Part shown: piece after piece, positions 1 through 5,967 of the stretch | Position numbering within the stretch: the first letter of the stretch is position 1 | Layout: each line of letters starts with the position of its first letter | Assembly: GCA_009392675.1 (NCBI GenBank) | Contig: VFFY01000159.1 | Location: 1-5,967, forward strand | From: SAR202 cluster bacterium | Lineage (GTDB): Bacteria; Chloroflexota; Dehalococcoidia; Lucifugimonadales; UBA826 | Length of the DNA: 5,967 nucleotides | Reading direction: 5' to 3' | Program-made: the position numbers and the translations under genes | The notes under the pieces: generated by a model | What the model saw: only the letters and a program-made list of their open reading frames with translations | What the model was told of the DNA's origin: nothing | Database searches by the model: none

Positions 1-50
1 TAATTCACTGGATCATCATATACGATAATTCATTGAATCATCCTATGTGG
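1..50. repeat. Two imperfect 25-bp tandem direct repeats with dyad symmetry
   Basis: Positions 1-25 and 26-50 align without gaps and agree at 19 of 25 bases; the first 17 bases of each unit agree at 15. The second unit carries a near-palindrome at 24-42, with ATTCA and TGAAT arms around a central T at 33 and GAT/ATC outer arms; 8 of 9 arm positions pair. The first unit keeps a weaker version of the inner dyad. The array touches the window edge, so more copies may lie to the left. The position, 77 bp or more upstream of the lipoprotein start, suits a tandem operator or a remnant of an upstream repeat. The role is inferred only. Confidence 0.5.
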
Positions 51-106
51 TGATGGCGGTTTTCTGTGTTGTAATTGGAACGAGGAAACTAAACCATTTA
101 ATAGAT

Positions 107-112
107 GGGAGG
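107..112 (+). promoter_or_regulatory. Shine-Dalgarno site that fixes the lipoprotein start
   Basis: GGGAGG lies 6 bases before the ATG at 119. The reading frame is open back to a GTG at 47 and an ATG at 53. Those candidates have no comparable purine-rich site, and using them would put 22-24 mostly polar residues before the signal peptide. The ATG at 119 is therefore the chosen start. Confidence 0.85.
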
Positions 113-118
113 AAAAAG

Positions 119-2131
119 ATGAGAAGTAAACTAATCATGATGTTGGGGGCCATAACAGTTATTTCACTGTTCATGGCGTGTGCGGCTCAAGAGTCAGCGG
201 CTCCTGCAGCTCCTGCTCAGGCAGCTCCTGCTCAGGCAGCGGCAGCGGCAGCTCCTGCTCAGGCCGCAGCTCCTGCACAACCAATGGCAGCGGCAGCGGC
301 AGCTCCTGCTCCGGTGGCCTTGGTACAGAAAGAGGTCGCTAAAGAAGCGAAGGCAACCGCTGTGCCCACACCGGTACAGAAGGCCGCTGAGCAAACCTGG
401 ATGGACCTTTACATGTCTGGCCCAGGCTACAACTCAGCATGGGGCGAACCGATCAAAGGGGGGGTTTTCAGATATGGGGCTTCTCATAAATTATCTGGCC
501 ACGACCCGAACTATGGACACAGCTTCGAAGGTCCTCAATTCCTTCCCACCTACAACGCTCTTCTAAGGTATGACCCTTGGATGGGACTAGGTGGAGAAAT
601 TGAGGGTGACCTTGCTGAGACGTGGGAGGTACAGGACGGTGGACTCACTGTACTTTTCAAGCTGAGAGAAGGCATTAATTTTCAGATTAACCCCAATCTT
701 CCGGATGAAATCGAAGCAGCTGTATCTGGGGACAGCTTCACATGCGAGGATGCCCAAGCCAGCTTGGAATATGCTTTGAATCCTCCAGACGGAATCCTGC
801 ACTCAGGACCAAGAGCAGCCTTGGGCCACTATAAACAATCATCGTGTATTGACGATTACACGTTCAAGGTTGAATTCAAGGAGGCTTTAGCTAGAACCCT
901 GCCTCAGTTCGCAGGAATGCTAGGTTCGCCTAATAATATGGACAAGGACTTTATTGCATATATTAGGCAAGAAGGGGAAGATCCTGACTTAGAAATCCCC
1001 TACATCGACATGCTCGATGAGACCACACCTGTGACATTCTTGTATGGCACAGGAACAGGAGCTTTTGTTCCTACAGACTTTGAGGTTGATATTCAATCCA
1101 AGATCAGGGCAAATCCTTCCTACTGGCGTGAAGGGTTACCTCTGACCGAAGGTCAAGACCAATTCATCATCACAGACGCCACAGCTAGATTCTCTGCCCT
1201 CATCACTGGACAGACTGACTACTATGGTGAAGGCAGCGCATCTTTGCTGCCAGCTCACGTAGAGCAAATAAAATTACGGTTTGCGGATAAATTTACGATT
1301 ATGCCTGCTCTCCACTCATGGGGTAAAGGCCTTCAGATCAACATGGAAAGAGAACCATTCAACGATCCTAATATCAGGATGGCAATGCACTTAGCACTCG
1401 ACCGTGACGACTGGGTAGACTTCAACATGGCCGGTGGCGTGTCAGGTGTGCATAGGCACACCCTGTGGATGCCACCAGGAAGTATCTGGTCTCTGCCAGA
1501 TTCAGAGCTGGGCGAAATGCCGGGCTGGAGAAGAGGTGACGGAAAGGTCGCTGATATAGCAGAGGCAAATCGCTTAGTAGATGAAGCGCTCGGAGCTGGA
1601 AATAGATTCAGCGTCGAATGTATGGCCCAGAGCGCACAGATTTACATAGACGGATGCCTATACTTCCAGGACCAAATGAACAAAAACTTGGATGTTGAGG
1701 TCACTATTGCCTCCGTCGAAAGTGCTGTACAAGGCGATCGCGGTAGAGCGGCCGACTACGACATTCACTACGGTTCTAAGGTAAGAACAAATGTTGCAGA
1801 CCCAGATGACTTCTACATGATTCACTTGGTGAAGGACAAAGAAAGTTGGTACTACCGTGGTACAGGTCGAGAAACTGCTGATCCGGAATTGGCTGCTAGG
1901 CTAGAAAAGTTGACTCTTGAACAGTCCAGCGAACTAGACGTGGCAAAGCGTGTGGAACTAGTACACGATATCGAGAGAATACTGGCCACAGAAGCTATGT
2001 ACTCAATTCCATATCCATGGACCTACATATTCCCAGCCTGGTCGAATGAAGTTAAAGGCTGGCAATTGTATCCTCACCCATCCCAGAACAAATGGGCACA
2101 GTGGGAGAGGATGTGGTTAGATAGAAACTAA
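119..2131 (+). CDS. Peptide/nickel-type ABC transporter substrate-binding lipoprotein (SBP family 5)
   Basis: This is a 670-residue extracellular solute-binding protein of an ABC importer. Seen: a basic N-tip (R2, K4), a hydrophobic stretch at about 5-20, and a lipobox-like LFMAC placing the lipidated Cys at 21. An Ala/Pro/Gln/Lys-rich linker spans about 22-93. The binding fold starts near W94, with GGVFRYG at 114-120. Family 5 landmarks follow: NPSYWREG at 332-339, and the NDPNIRMAMHLALDR helix at 415-429. The C-terminus is rich in Trp and ends in WLDRN. Known: family 5 proteins bind di- or oligopeptides, nickel, opines, sugars and other ligands, so the substrate cannot be read from sequence. 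It is longer than the usual 500-550 residues, mostly because of the linker. Phe at the -3 lipobox position is not the usual Leu. The permease genes follow 229 bp downstream. The family call is secure; the ligand is unknown. Confidence 0.93.
   Translation: MRSKLIMMLGAITVISLFMACAAQESAAPAAPAQAAPAQAAAAAAPAQAAAPAQPMAAAAAAPAPVALVQKEVAKEAKATAVPTPVQKAAEQTWMDLYMSGPGYNSAWGEPIKGGVFRYGASHKLSGHDPNYGHSFEGPQFLPTYNALLRYDPWMGLGGEIEGDLAETWEVQDGGLTVLFKLREGINFQINPNLPDEIEAAVSGDSFTCEDAQASLEYALNPPDGILHSGPRAALGHYKQSSCIDDYTFKVEFKEALARTLPQFAGMLGSPNNMDKDFIAYIRQEGEDPDLEIPYIDMLDETTPVTFLYGTGTGAFVPTDFEVDIQSKIRANPSYWREGLPLTEGQDQFIITDATARFSALITGQTDYYGEGSASLLPAHVEQIKLRFADKFTIMPALHSWGKGLQINMEREPFNDPNIRMAMHLALDRDDWVDFNMAGGVSGVHRHTLWMPPGSIWSLPDSELGEMPGWRRGDGKVADIAEANRLVDEALGAGNRFSVECMAQSAQIYIDGCLYFQDQMNKNLDVEVTIASVESAVQGDRGRAADYDIHYGSKVRTNVADPDDFYMIHLVKDKESWYYRGTGRETADPELAARLEKLTLEQSSELDVAKRVELVHDIERILATEAMYSIPYPWTYIFPAWSNEVKGWQLYPHPSQNKWAQWERMWLDRN
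206..313 (+). repeat. Ala/Pro/Gln-coding low-complexity repeats in the lipoprotein linker
   Basis: A 15-base unit, gcagctcctgctcag (coding for AAPAQ), occurs perfectly at 206-220, 221-235 and 248-262. Degenerate copies lie at 266-280 and 299-313. A 26-base stretch at 235-260 is repeated exactly at 286-311, an offset of 51 bases or 17 codons. Because units and offset are multiples of three, copy changes by slippage keep the frame. The product is a flexible tether between the lipid anchor and the binding domain. Confidence 0.85.
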
Positions 2132-2145
2132 CCATATAAGCAGCC

Positions 2146-2193
2146 TCGAGGGGTGAGATGTAAGCTAAAGATGCTCATAGTCTCACCCTTTGA
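2146..2193 (+). other. Imperfect hairpin just after the lipoprotein gene, not a classical terminator
   Basis: Arms 2146-2158 and 2181-2193 pair over 13 positions, 11 Watson-Crick and 2 G-T. The core is GGGTGAGA (2151-2158) with TCTCACCC (2181-2188), and the loop is 22 bases. The 3' arm is followed by an A-rich stretch and not a T-run, so intrinsic termination is unlikely on the plus strand. A likely role, by analogy with hairpins between binding-protein and permease genes in other importers, is protecting the 3' end of the lipoprotein message. That role is inferred. Confidence 0.5.
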
Positions 2194-2206
2194 TGACAAA
2201 AAAATA

Positions 2207-2248
2207 GAAAACGGCTCGCTACCCCAGAAAGGTCGGCGAGCCGTTTTC
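2207..2248. terminator. Strong terminator-like hairpin between binding protein and permease genes
   Basis: Arms 2207-2219 and 2236-2248 form 13 perfect base pairs with a GC-rich core (CGGCTCGC with GCGAGCCG). The 16-base apical segment at 2220-2235 can add ACC/GGT pairs (2221-2223 with 2231-2233). On the plus strand the T-run is only TTTT at the stem end, so release may be partial. On the minus strand the stem is followed by a much longer T-rich tract, the complement of 2197-2210. It may terminate in both directions or act as an attenuator that keeps permease levels below those of the binding protein. Confidence 0.7.
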
Positions 2249-2272
2249 GAGTAACCGCTCTCGGCGTATAGG

Positions 2273-2314
2273 TATATATATGCAACATAGCTTGCTGCTC
2301 GTTCCATATATATA
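2273..2314. repeat. AT-rich 10-bp inverted repeat upstream of the permease genes
   Basis: TATATATATG at 2273-2282 is the exact reverse complement of CATATATATA at 2305-2314, separated by 22 bases. The right arm supplies the first four bases of a TATAAT box. It could be an operator dyad or a weak hairpin. Alternating AT sequence also forms inverted repeats easily by chance, so function is uncertain. Confidence 0.45.
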
Positions 2315-2316
2315 AT
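2311..2316 (+). promoter_or_regulatory. Possible -10 box for the permease pair
   Basis: TATAAT matches the sigma-70-type consensus exactly. Transcription would start near 2322-2324, giving a leader of roughly 37-39 bases before the ATG at 2361. No convincing -35 hexamer is present at 15-18 bp spacing; TTGCTG at 2292-2297 would leave only 13 bp. An exact match inside an alternating AT run is also fairly likely by chance. The terminator-like hairpin immediately upstream makes a separate promoter plausible. Confidence 0.4.
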
Positions 2317-2360
2317 GTAGCGAGTAAAAGTAAGAAACACTACAGCAGGAAACAGACAAA

Positions 2361-3326
2361 ATGAAGGAATATTTGATTCGAAGGCTCCTCTTTGGAGTGG
2401 TTACTTTATTCACAGTTTCTGGGTTGATTTTTGCACTCCTGAGAATCGCCCCAGGCGATGTAGCGTTAATGATTGCTGAAGCAAACTCCGGCGGTGAAGG
2501 GATTGATGTTTCAGAAGAAGATCTAGCACTTATACGTGAAAAACTCGGGCTTAACGCCCCTTTACACATGCAGTACTATAATTGGTTGACGGGATACGTG
2601 GTGGGTGATTGGGGGGACTCTCTATTTACAGGAAGAGACGTTTTCGATGAATTCAAATTAAAATTCCCAGTAACCCTTGAACTAGTCATTTTCTCTCAGG
2701 TAATCGCGATTTTTCTGGGCCTTCCAGCGGGAATCATTATGGCTCTCAGGCAGGATTCATGGCTGGATTACACCATCCGTATAACATCCTTAGCTGGTCT
2801 GTCATTGCCATCCTTTTGGAGTGCGACATTACTTCTTCTAGGTGGTGCCTACTTCTTCACTTGGAACCCGGAATTGGGCTCATTCCATATAACTGAAGAA
2901 CCCTGGCAGAATATACAACAGTTCTTCTGGCCGTCAATGATGCTAGGCTACATCAGTGCGTCGACGAAAGCGCGAATGATGAGATCAACCATGTTGGAGG
3001 TACTACGGCAAGATTACATTCGGACAGCAAAGGCAAAAGGTCTCACCGAATACGTAGTTACCGCCCGGCATGCACTTAAAAACGCATTTATTCCTGTAAT
3101 AACAGTAATTGGTATAACTACTGCCCTCGCACTGGGTGGCTCGGTCGTAATGGAAAGGGTTTTTTCTATGCCTGGACTTGGAAGTTTTATCTTAGAGGGA
3201 ATGCTCGCTAGAGACTTCCCAATAGTACAATCAATTACGCTCTTCTTTGCCATATCCGTGGTATTTGTCAACTTACTAATAGATATTTCATACGGGTGGT
3301 TTGACCCTCGAGTGAGATATCAATAA
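2361..3326 (+). CDS. DppB/OppB-type ABC transporter permease
   Basis: A 321-residue inner-membrane permease, a normal length for DppB-like proteins, that forms one half of the import pore. Likely membrane helices lie at about 9-30, 104-128, 141-164, 188-202, 241-262 and 287-310. Family marks include RIAPGD at 28-33, a GDWGDS turn at 82-87 followed by TGRDV, and the EAA loop at about 218-245, containing YIRTAKAKG (219-227), which docks on the ATPase. ERVFSMPGLGSFILEG (265-280), RDFPIVQ and a terminal DPRVRYQ also fit. An AGGA ribosome site at 2347-2350 lies 10 bases before the ATG. It is translated with the DppC-like gene 21 bp downstream. The ligand is set by the binding protein and is not known, so dppB is not assigned as a symbol. 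Confidence 0.95.
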   Translation: MKEYLIRRLLFGVVTLFTVSGLIFALLRIAPGDVALMIAEANSGGEGIDVSEEDLALIREKLGLNAPLHMQYYNWLTGYVVGDWGDSLFTGRDVFDEFKLKFPVTLELVIFSQVIAIFLGLPAGIIMALRQDSWLDYTIRITSLAGLSLPSFWSATLLLLGGAYFFTWNPELGSFHITEEPWQNIQQFFWPSMMLGYISASTKARMMRSTMLEVLRQDYIRTAKAKGLTEYVVTARHALKNAFIPVITVIGITTALALGGSVVMERVFSMPGLGSFILEGMLARDFPIVQSITLFFAISVVFVNLLIDISYGWFDPRVRYQ

Positions 3327-3337
3327 ATCGGAAACAC

Positions 3338-3342
3338 AGGGA
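3338..3342 (+). promoter_or_regulatory. Ribosome binding site of the DppC-like gene
   Basis: AGGGA lies 5 bases before the ATG at 3348, inside the 21-base gap after the DppB-like stop codon. It supports that ATG as the start and independent translation initiation within one message. Confidence 0.65.
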
Positions 3343-3347
3343 ATTAA

Positions 3348-4265
3348 ATGTCAACAGAATTAGCACAAATTGCGGAATCAACCCCTTCATTACCGGTAAG
3401 AATACTGTCTGGTTCGTTACGGTTTACAGTGAGGAGGCCTTTGGCAGCAGCTGGACTTTTTATCATTATCCTGATGTGCTTTATGGCAGCAGCGGCTGAA
3501 TTAATTACCTGGTATGACCCCATTGAATGGCGACTGTTTGACAAGCTTTCCAGCCCTTTAACTTCAAGTGAAAGGGAGCCATTTTCAACCTTTCTTATGG
3601 GAACAGATGACAAAGGTAGGGATATTTGGGCACAAATGGCCATCGGGGCACAGGTATCACTAATGGTCGGATTTCTTTCAGTAGCATTTGGATCAGGGTT
3701 CGGTGGGGTCCTCGGTGTGATTAGCGCGTGGTTCGGTGGAAAAACAGACCAGGTTATACAAAGAGTCATGGATGCCCTGATGTCAATTCCAACCTTGATC
3801 CTAGCGTTGGCTGTAACTTCAGTGTTGGGACAAACCATAGAGAATATAATAATCGCTGTTGGTGTAGTCCAAATACCACGAGCAAATAGAGTTGTTCGGG
3901 CTCAAGCATTAACCGTCAAAGAAACTCAATACGTAGATGCTGCAAGGGCCATTGGTGCAAACAATATCCGCATAATGGTTCAGCATATTACACCACAATG
4001 TGTTGCACCTTTTTTGATAATTGCAACCAGTGCATTGGGTATTGCCATATTGACAGAAGCCTCCTTAAGTTATTTAGGCCTCGGAGTACCGCCTCCTAGA
4101 CCGTCATGGGGTGGTATGTTGTCAGGCGCAGCGAGAGACTATTTTATACTTGCTCCCTGGATGGCAATTTGGCCTGGGGTGGGTCTATCCCTTGCAGTAT
4201 ACGGCTTCAATCTCTTCGGAGATGGGTTAAGAGACGCCTTGGACCCAAGGTTGAGGGGCACTTAG
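3348..4265 (+). CDS. DppC/OppC-type ABC transporter permease
   Basis: A 305-residue permease, typical length for DppC-like proteins, pairing with the upstream DppB-like protein. The cytoplasmic N-tail is followed by a helix at about 32-52, consistent with the OppC N-terminal domain. The periplasmic-side MGTDDKGRDIWAQ motif (84-96) is a near-match to the family's LGTDxxGRDxxS signature. Further helices lie at about 103-127, 144-162, 165-180, 218-240 and 271-290. The EAA loop contains YVDAARAIGA (195-204), the ATPase contact. EASLSYLGLGVPPPRPSWG (237-255) and the end GDGLRDALDPRLRG (291-304) are classic. It is the last gene of the plus-strand unit; a terminator follows after 22 bp and no ATPase gene is next. 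The substrate is not predictable. Confidence 0.95.
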   Translation: MSTELAQIAESTPSLPVRILSGSLRFTVRRPLAAAGLFIIILMCFMAAAAELITWYDPIEWRLFDKLSSPLTSSEREPFSTFLMGTDDKGRDIWAQMAIGAQVSLMVGFLSVAFGSGFGGVLGVISAWFGGKTDQVIQRVMDALMSIPTLILALAVTSVLGQTIENIIIAVGVVQIPRANRVVRAQALTVKETQYVDAARAIGANNIRIMVQHITPQCVAPFLIIATSALGIAILTEASLSYLGLGVPPPRPSWGGMLSGAARDYFILAPWMAIWPGVGLSLAVYGFNLFGDGLRDALDPRLRGT

Positions 4266-4287
4266 CCTCCATTTAATGCAAAATAAC

Positions 4288-4318
4288 AAAGGTCCTGAGG
4301 TTAAATCTCAGGACCTTT
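4288..4318. terminator. Bidirectional intrinsic terminator between convergent genes
   Basis: AAAGGTCCTGAG (4288-4299) pairs perfectly with CTCAGGACCTTT (4307-4318) over 12 bp, with a 7-base loop. On the plus strand the stem runs into TTTATTATTT; on the minus strand into the complement of AAAATAACAAA. It sits 22 bp after the DppC-like stop and 1 bp after the stop of the opposing ThDP enzyme gene, so one hairpin serves both. Confidence 0.9.
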
Positions 4319-4319
4319 A

Positions 4320-5967
4320 TTATTTCATCCGGTACTGCTGATCGGCTACACCACCTTCAGGCAAACCAAGAGGAAGGCGGACATCTAGCAAATAAGGTCT
4401 GTTTTGTTCGGTGACTATTTCAAGTGCTCTTTGGATCGTCTGAATCAGCTTATCTTCATCATCAACTCTTTCACCTTTCATGCCAAATGCCTCCGCAATC
4501 TTAACCGGGTCTATTCCATCCAAAACAACCCCTTGATAACTACCCGTATCTGACATTCTGCCACCACTCTGACCAAAAAATCCAGCTACAATTCCATAGG
4601 CCCCATTATTAGGTATTACGTAGAGTAGGGGCACATTATGATGTACCGCTGTCCACAATCCTGAATCCGCATAATACAGGGATCCATCACCAACAAATCC
4701 AATGACAGGCTTTTCTCCAACCGCCAATTTTGCACCAATAGCGGCTCCTACACCCCATCCCTCTGATCCACCAGCCGCTTTCATCAAAATGTTATTTTGT
4801 TCTGATAATCCCGGATTAACGGCATCATATCTCGCAGCAAATTGCTCATTGGCAATATACCCTCCCCCTATTTTTTCCAATTCCGTGTCTATTGCATCAA
4901 GTAGAAGGGTAGGCCGTACCTTACCTTTTTCATAGGAAGGCATCAAAGAATCTCGAAGTTTAGAACGTTGCTGTCCCACGAGGGTCAAAGTTTTGTCTCT
5001 TCGTTCAGAGTACCTCTCAGCGTTGTAGTCACTTTTGGCTATTTCTAGCATTCTCGATATAGAGGAGGTCTCATCAGCGATGATTCCCACTTCTAACCCC
5101 GGATAGTTTTTCAAATACTCCAGACCAGATCCCAAGGCCAAAATTTGTTTGGGTTTTCTCAGAGGATCGATATCTTCCTTTTTTCCCGACCCTTGATGCC
5201 TTGCACCAAGGGAGACAATTACATCAGGCTCGTATGAGTCGAAAGCCGTATTCGACATACCAATGTGCTGTGGATGTTTAAGGGAAATCCCTCTAAGATC
5301 TGTTTCCGGGGAGGCTACTACCGTTCCAAAGTGAGTAGCTAGCTCTGCAGCTATTTTGTCGGCTCCACTTTTCCAAACTCCGTCGCCCACATATAGAAGA
5401 GGCCTATCTGCTTTATCAAGAGCATCCAATATTTTTTCAATATCTTGATCCGTGGCATTTCCTGCCTTTATGTTCCTGGCACCGCCATGAATTATCTCTG
5501 TTGAAACTTGTTGGTTTTCCAACATTTTGTCATATACTGCCAGATGAACCGGGCCAAAGGGTGGAGTCGTTGCTACTCTCAATGCTCGATCGACGGCTGC
5601 TGGAAGGCCCTCAGGTTCAATTATTGTCCATGTTTCCTTTGCCATTGGGACTGAAATCGAGGCAGGGCTATAACTTGAACCCAAATCTAAGTTAATTCTG
5701 TCCGTAAAGCTGCCTGTGTCTCCGGCAAAGGTTATTACAACTACAGGTAGGCCTCCAAACCAAATGTTATATAGCTGCCCCATGCATTGGGCCAGCCCCG
5801 CACCTAAATGAACCACCATAACGGCAGGTTCACTATTTACTTGAGTATAAGCTCCTGCCATGGAAGCCACTGTGCCTTCATGCAGTGCCAAAATCCCATC
5901 AATATTGGGATTATTGTTCAAAGCATCAAAGAATAGGGCCTCTCTAGATCCTGAATTGTAGAAAACA
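4320..5967 (-). CDS. ThDP-dependent enzyme, benzoylformate decarboxylase/acetolactate synthase-like (5' partial)
   Basis: The frame is open to the right edge (first whole codon ends at 5966), giving 549 visible residues that begin VFYNSGSRE. By comparison with benzoylformate decarboxylase (BFD), roughly 20 N-terminal residues are missing. Numbering from the visible start, the pyrimidine domain (to about 165) has the ThDP-activating Glu in ALHEG (E31) and a His in VVHLGAG (H54), exactly 23 residues later, the same spacing as E47 to H70 in BFD. A central domain spans about 175-330. The pyrophosphate domain (about 385-545) holds the metal/ThDP motif, GDGS at 427-430 through NN at 454-455, with LWTAVHHNVP and VIPNNGAYG strongly BFD-like. 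Known: such enzymes decarboxylate or ligate 2-oxo acids in the cytoplasm. The exact substrate is unresolved; acetolactate synthase, oxalyl-CoA decarboxylase or glyoxylate carboligase relatives are alternatives. A TTG at 5919-5921 is an internal Leu codon, not the start. Confidence 0.9.
   Translation of the reverse strand, partial: VFYNSGSREALFFDALNNNPNIDGILALHEGTVASMAGAYTQVNSEPAVMVVHLGAGLAQCMGQLYNIWFGGLPVVVITFAGDTGSFTDRINLDLGSSYSPASISVPMAKETWTIIEPEGLPAAVDRALRVATTPPFGPVHLAVYDKMLENQQVSTEIIHGGARNIKAGNATDQDIEKILDALDKADRPLLYVGDGVWKSGADKIAAELATHFGTVVASPETDLRGISLKHPQHIGMSNTAFDSYEPDVIVSLGARHQGSGKKEDIDPLRKPKQILALGSGLEYLKNYPGLEVGIIADETSSISRMLEIAKSDYNAERYSERRDKTLTLVGQQRSKLRDSLMPSYEKGKVRPTLLLDAIDTELEKIGGGYIANEQFAARYDAVNPGLSEQNNILMKAAGGSEGWGVGAAIGAKLAVGEKPVIGFVGDGSLYYADSGLWTAVHHNVPLLYVIPNNGAYGIVAGFFGQSGGRMSDTGSYQGVVLDGIDPVKIAEAFGMKGERVDDEDKLIQTIQRALEIVTEQNRPYLLDVRLPLGLPEGGVADQQYRMK

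Noticed and set aside
1..50. CRISPR array
   Set aside because: The two units are directly adjacent and degenerate, with no spacers and no cas genes nearby.
75..102. Promoter-like pair TTGGAA (75-80) and TTTAAT (97-102) with 16-bp spacing upstream of the lipoprotein gene
   Set aside because: The transcription start would fall at about 109, inside the Shine-Dalgarno site at 107-112, leaving no usable leader.
47..118. N-terminal extension of the lipoprotein from GTG 47 or ATG 53
   Set aside because: There is no ribosome site, and it would bury the signal peptide behind polar residues; ATG 119 has a well-placed GGGAGG.
194..394. Minus-strand Ser/Arg/Cys-rich open frame opposite the lipoprotein linker
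   Set aside because: Its composition is just the complement of the GCA/GCT/CCT repeats; low complexity, not a gene.
2219..2569. 116-codon minus-strand open frame across the spacer and the start of the DppB-like gene
   Set aside because: It crosses the terminator stem and the permease start, has no recognisable domain and shows no support as a gene.
3344..3838. 164-codon open frame on the minus strand opposite the DppC-like gene
   Set aside because: It is antisense to a clear permease gene and its translation shows no recognisable domain; a coincidental open frame.
5919..5921. TTG as the start codon of the minus-strand ThDP enzyme
   Set aside because: The frame continues open to the edge and encodes VFYNSGSREALFFDA, which matches the expected family sequence before this point, so the gene is truncated by the window.

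Overview
The window looks like bacterial chromosome from a Gram-positive-type or atypical-envelope lineage with moderate GC (mid-40s percent, judged by eye). Three things point to Chloroflexota, perhaps the marine SAR202/Dehalococcoidia group: a family 5 substrate-binding lipoprotein tethered by a long Ala/Pro/Gln linker, good Shine-Dalgarno sites, and a thiamine-diphosphate (ThDP) enzyme next to a peptide-type ABC importer. This assignment is inference from style and recall. No rRNA or other marker gene is present.

Layout, left to right. Positions 1-118 hold two imperfect 25-bp direct repeats at the edge and then a strong ribosome binding site. Positions 119-2131 (+) encode the extracellular binding lipoprotein. 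Positions 2132-2360 form a structured spacer with a 13-bp imperfect hairpin, a terminator-like hairpin of 13 perfect pairs, and an AT-rich inverted repeat that contains a consensus TATAAT box. Positions 2361-3326 and 3348-4265 (+) encode the two membrane permeases, DppB-like and DppC-like, 21 bp apart. A compact hairpin at 4288-4318 is flanked by T-rich tracts on both strands and serves as a shared terminator. The gene at 4320-5967 (-) converges on it. It encodes a benzoylformate decarboxylase/acetolactate synthase-like ThDP enzyme and runs off the right edge, so its N-terminus is missing.

How they work together. The lipoprotein would capture a ligand outside the membrane and deliver it to the DppB/DppC pore. 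The two ATPases that power such importers (DppD/DppF type) are not here. The unit ends at a terminator straight after the DppC-like gene, so they must lie upstream or elsewhere. Nothing in the sequence links the ThDP enzyme to the transporter beyond a shared terminator.

I see no sign of a new defence system, mobile element, CRISPR array or RNA gene. The most unusual material is regulatory: the paired dyads at the left edge and the layered hairpins between the binding protein and the permeases.
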